Below are positions 24,411 to 25,168 of a stretch of 25,168 nucleotides of DNA, one piece after another. Origin of the DNA: Bacteroidales bacterium UBA6340. Lineage in GTDB: Bacteria > Bacteroidota > Bacteroidia > Bacteroidales > Paludibacteraceae. The stretch covers positions 1-25,168 of the forward strand of contig DJSG01000081.1 in the NCBI GenBank assembly GCA_002440265.1, written 5' to 3'. The stretch's first letter is position 1. Every line of letters begins with the position of its first letter. A model generated the notes under the pieces. The model saw only the letters and a list, made by a program, of their open reading frames with translations. It searched no databases and was not told the DNA's origin. The position numbers and the translations under genes were made by a program.

Positions 24411-24980
24411 TCATACTCGTTCTACGTCAGCATCCACCACAAACACCGCCTCTCCATCTGCCGAACACAGAACATTCTTAGGCTTGATGTCACGCAACGC
24501 AATCCGACCATTGGAAAAAACGCCGTCTTCTCCCATAGGCATAAATCCGCGCGTCTGCATATACAGATTGATTTCTGTTTCCGTCGCAAAACGAGCCCCA
24601 TCCACAAAAGGCTGGGTGAACACCGGATAAGCATTCGACACACCTGCTATATGCAATCCGACAAAACACAATGCTGTAACAGGAAACAACTCATTGTACA
24701 AATCTATACGCTCAAAGAGTCTCAAAATATCCTCACCCACATGCACCAACATATTCATCTTGTACACAAGATTCGCAGAGATGTCTATCCAATTCTCACA
24801 TTCATTACCACTTTGGAATAACAGCAAATGCTTCTGTTTAGCAAATTCGCCAAACATGTCAATGGCACAGCCATTGTCTTTTGCCCATTGAATAGTTGCA
24901 CGATGCTGCTCTACACGTCCTAAACCTACAAGTTTTTCTCGTAGGCTCTGTGCATATTGTTGTGATGCTGTATCTCCCAT
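24411..24980 (-). CDS. Small kinase-fold protein like the polyvalent-protein kinase domain
   Basis: 189 aa. From about residue 48 the text follows, by my recall, the Ser/Thr/Tyr kinase-like domain found in polyvalent proteins of mobile elements. There is a loop with SGNECENWID, a Lys in NLVYKMN, RIDLYNELFP, FTQPFVDGARFATETEI, and the catalytic-loop-like LRDIKPKNVLCSADGEAVFVVDAD. The DIKPKNVL and VVDAD segments would be the kinase HRD-loop and DFG-like metal site. Here it stands alone and is not part of a giant polyvalent protein. The target is unknown; in phages and conjugative elements such domains are thought to act against host functions. The ATG at 24980 lies inside the preceding 42-codon ORF (55-nt overlap, -1 register). 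The DGR follows 204 nt downstream on the same strand. Confidence 0.62.
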   Translation of the reverse strand: MGDTASQQYAQSLREKLVGLGRVEQHRATIQWAKDNGCAIDMFGEFAKQKHLLLFQSGNECENWIDISANLVYKMNMLVHVGEDILRLFERIDLYNELFPVTALCFVGLHIAGVSNAYPVFTQPFVDGARFATETEINLYMQTRGFMPMGEDGVFSNGRIALRDIKPKNVLCSADGEAVFVVDADVERV

Positions 24981-25054
24981 TGATAATCAATAGTTCGATT
25001 GGGCTGGTTAGCAAGCCAATCGTACGCTTTTTTTTGATAATCACTTGCACTCAT
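24926..25054 (-). CDS. 42-aa hypothetical protein upstream of the kinase-like gene
   Basis: The frame starts at an ATG (MSASDYQKKAYDWLANQP...) 25 nt downstream of a good promoter -7 box and ends inside the kinase-like gene. The peptide is charged and aromatic and has no signal or membrane segment. I do not recognise it. It could be a short real protein coupled to the kinase-like gene, a leader ORF, or the true N-terminus of that gene cut off by a frameshift. Confidence 0.5.
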   Translation of the reverse strand: MSASDYQKKAYDWLANQPNRTIDYQWEIQHHNNMHRAYEKNL

Positions 25055-25078
25055 TGCTTTCTTTCCTTTTTCTCGCTG

Positions 25079-25109
25079 CAAAGTTACGGCTTTTCTTGTA
25101 TATACGCAA
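25079..25109 (-). promoter_or_regulatory. Bacteroidetes-type promoter for the small ORF and kinase-like gene
   Basis: On the minus strand TTG (25107-25109), a 20-nt spacer and TAACTTTG (25079-25086). The start would be near 25072, so the leader before the ATG at 25054 is about 18 nt. Bases 25110-25168 hold nothing further that I can name. Confidence 0.72.
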
Positions 25110-25168
25110 GTCCATACTGCATTTGGGGTACGACGCGAGAGATGCACCCCATTTCGCCCACGGGCTCA

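Noticed and set aside
24926..24980. Programmed frameshift in the overlap of the 42-codon ORF and the kinase-like gene
   Set aside because: The register is right for -1, but the A run (G AAA AAC) does not form a proper X XXY YYZ site and no stem follows; separate starts are simpler.
1..25168. tRNA, rRNA, CRISPR array or insertion sequence
   Set aside because: I read for cloverleaf ends, direct-repeat arrays and transposase motifs and saw none; a short tRNA could still be missed by eye.

Overview
The window looks like a Bacteroidales chromosome, close to Prevotellaceae/Muribaculaceae in style; the family is not certain. Evidence: Bacteroidetes-type promoters (TTG or TTTG, 20 nt, TAnnTTTG) upstream of many genes, a candidate type IX secretion cargo, a metal-dependent-type KdsA, CotH and OPT proteins, and an orphan C-terminal tail of the kind found on Bacteroidales secreted proteins.

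Layout. 1-2579 (+): the 3' part of an N6-adenine DNA methylase gene and an HsdS-like specificity gene in the -1 frame. They are joined by what looks like a -1 frameshift cassette: slippery G GGA AAA against the methylase stop, an upstream AGGAGG and a downstream 11-bp stem. 2710-7085 (+): a DEAD-box RNA helicase with its own promoter, then an OPT-family peptide transporter and class II fructose-bisphosphate aldolase, closed by a clear terminator. 7148-7746: intergenic region with a relic coding tail, a stem-loop, a dispersed promoter-bearing repeat and two tandem promoters. 7747-14274 (+): a tightly packed six-gene operon (gyrB, LOG-family hydrolase, GH16-fold-like protein of unknown function, kdsA, kdsD, DAHP synthase) with junctions that overlap or lie 3 nt apart. 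14319-17456 (+): a 1045-aa secreted protein. 17476-22231 (-): an operon read as dacB, birA, a CotH-kinase-like secreted protein, rfbB. 22232-22679: the dacB promoters and a second, inverted copy of the dispersed repeat. 22680-24410 (-): a candidate diversity-generating retroelement (DGR) with a reverse transcriptase carrying IGDLTSQ and YVDD, and an Asn-codon-rich template repeat just upstream. No variable repeat or target gene is visible here. 24411-25054 (-): a small kinase-fold protein like those of polyvalent mobile-element proteins, behind a 42-codon ORF and a promoter.

The gyrB operon couples replication topology with Kdo (LPS core) and aromatic precursor synthesis. The minus-strand operon is mostly cell envelope. 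The two ends (restriction-modification; DGR plus kinase) are accessory. The most notable observations are the probable frameshift at the M/S junction, the DGR whose template is read in frame into its reverse transcriptase, and the ~150-bp repeat that ends exactly at a promoter upstream of both gyrB and dacB.
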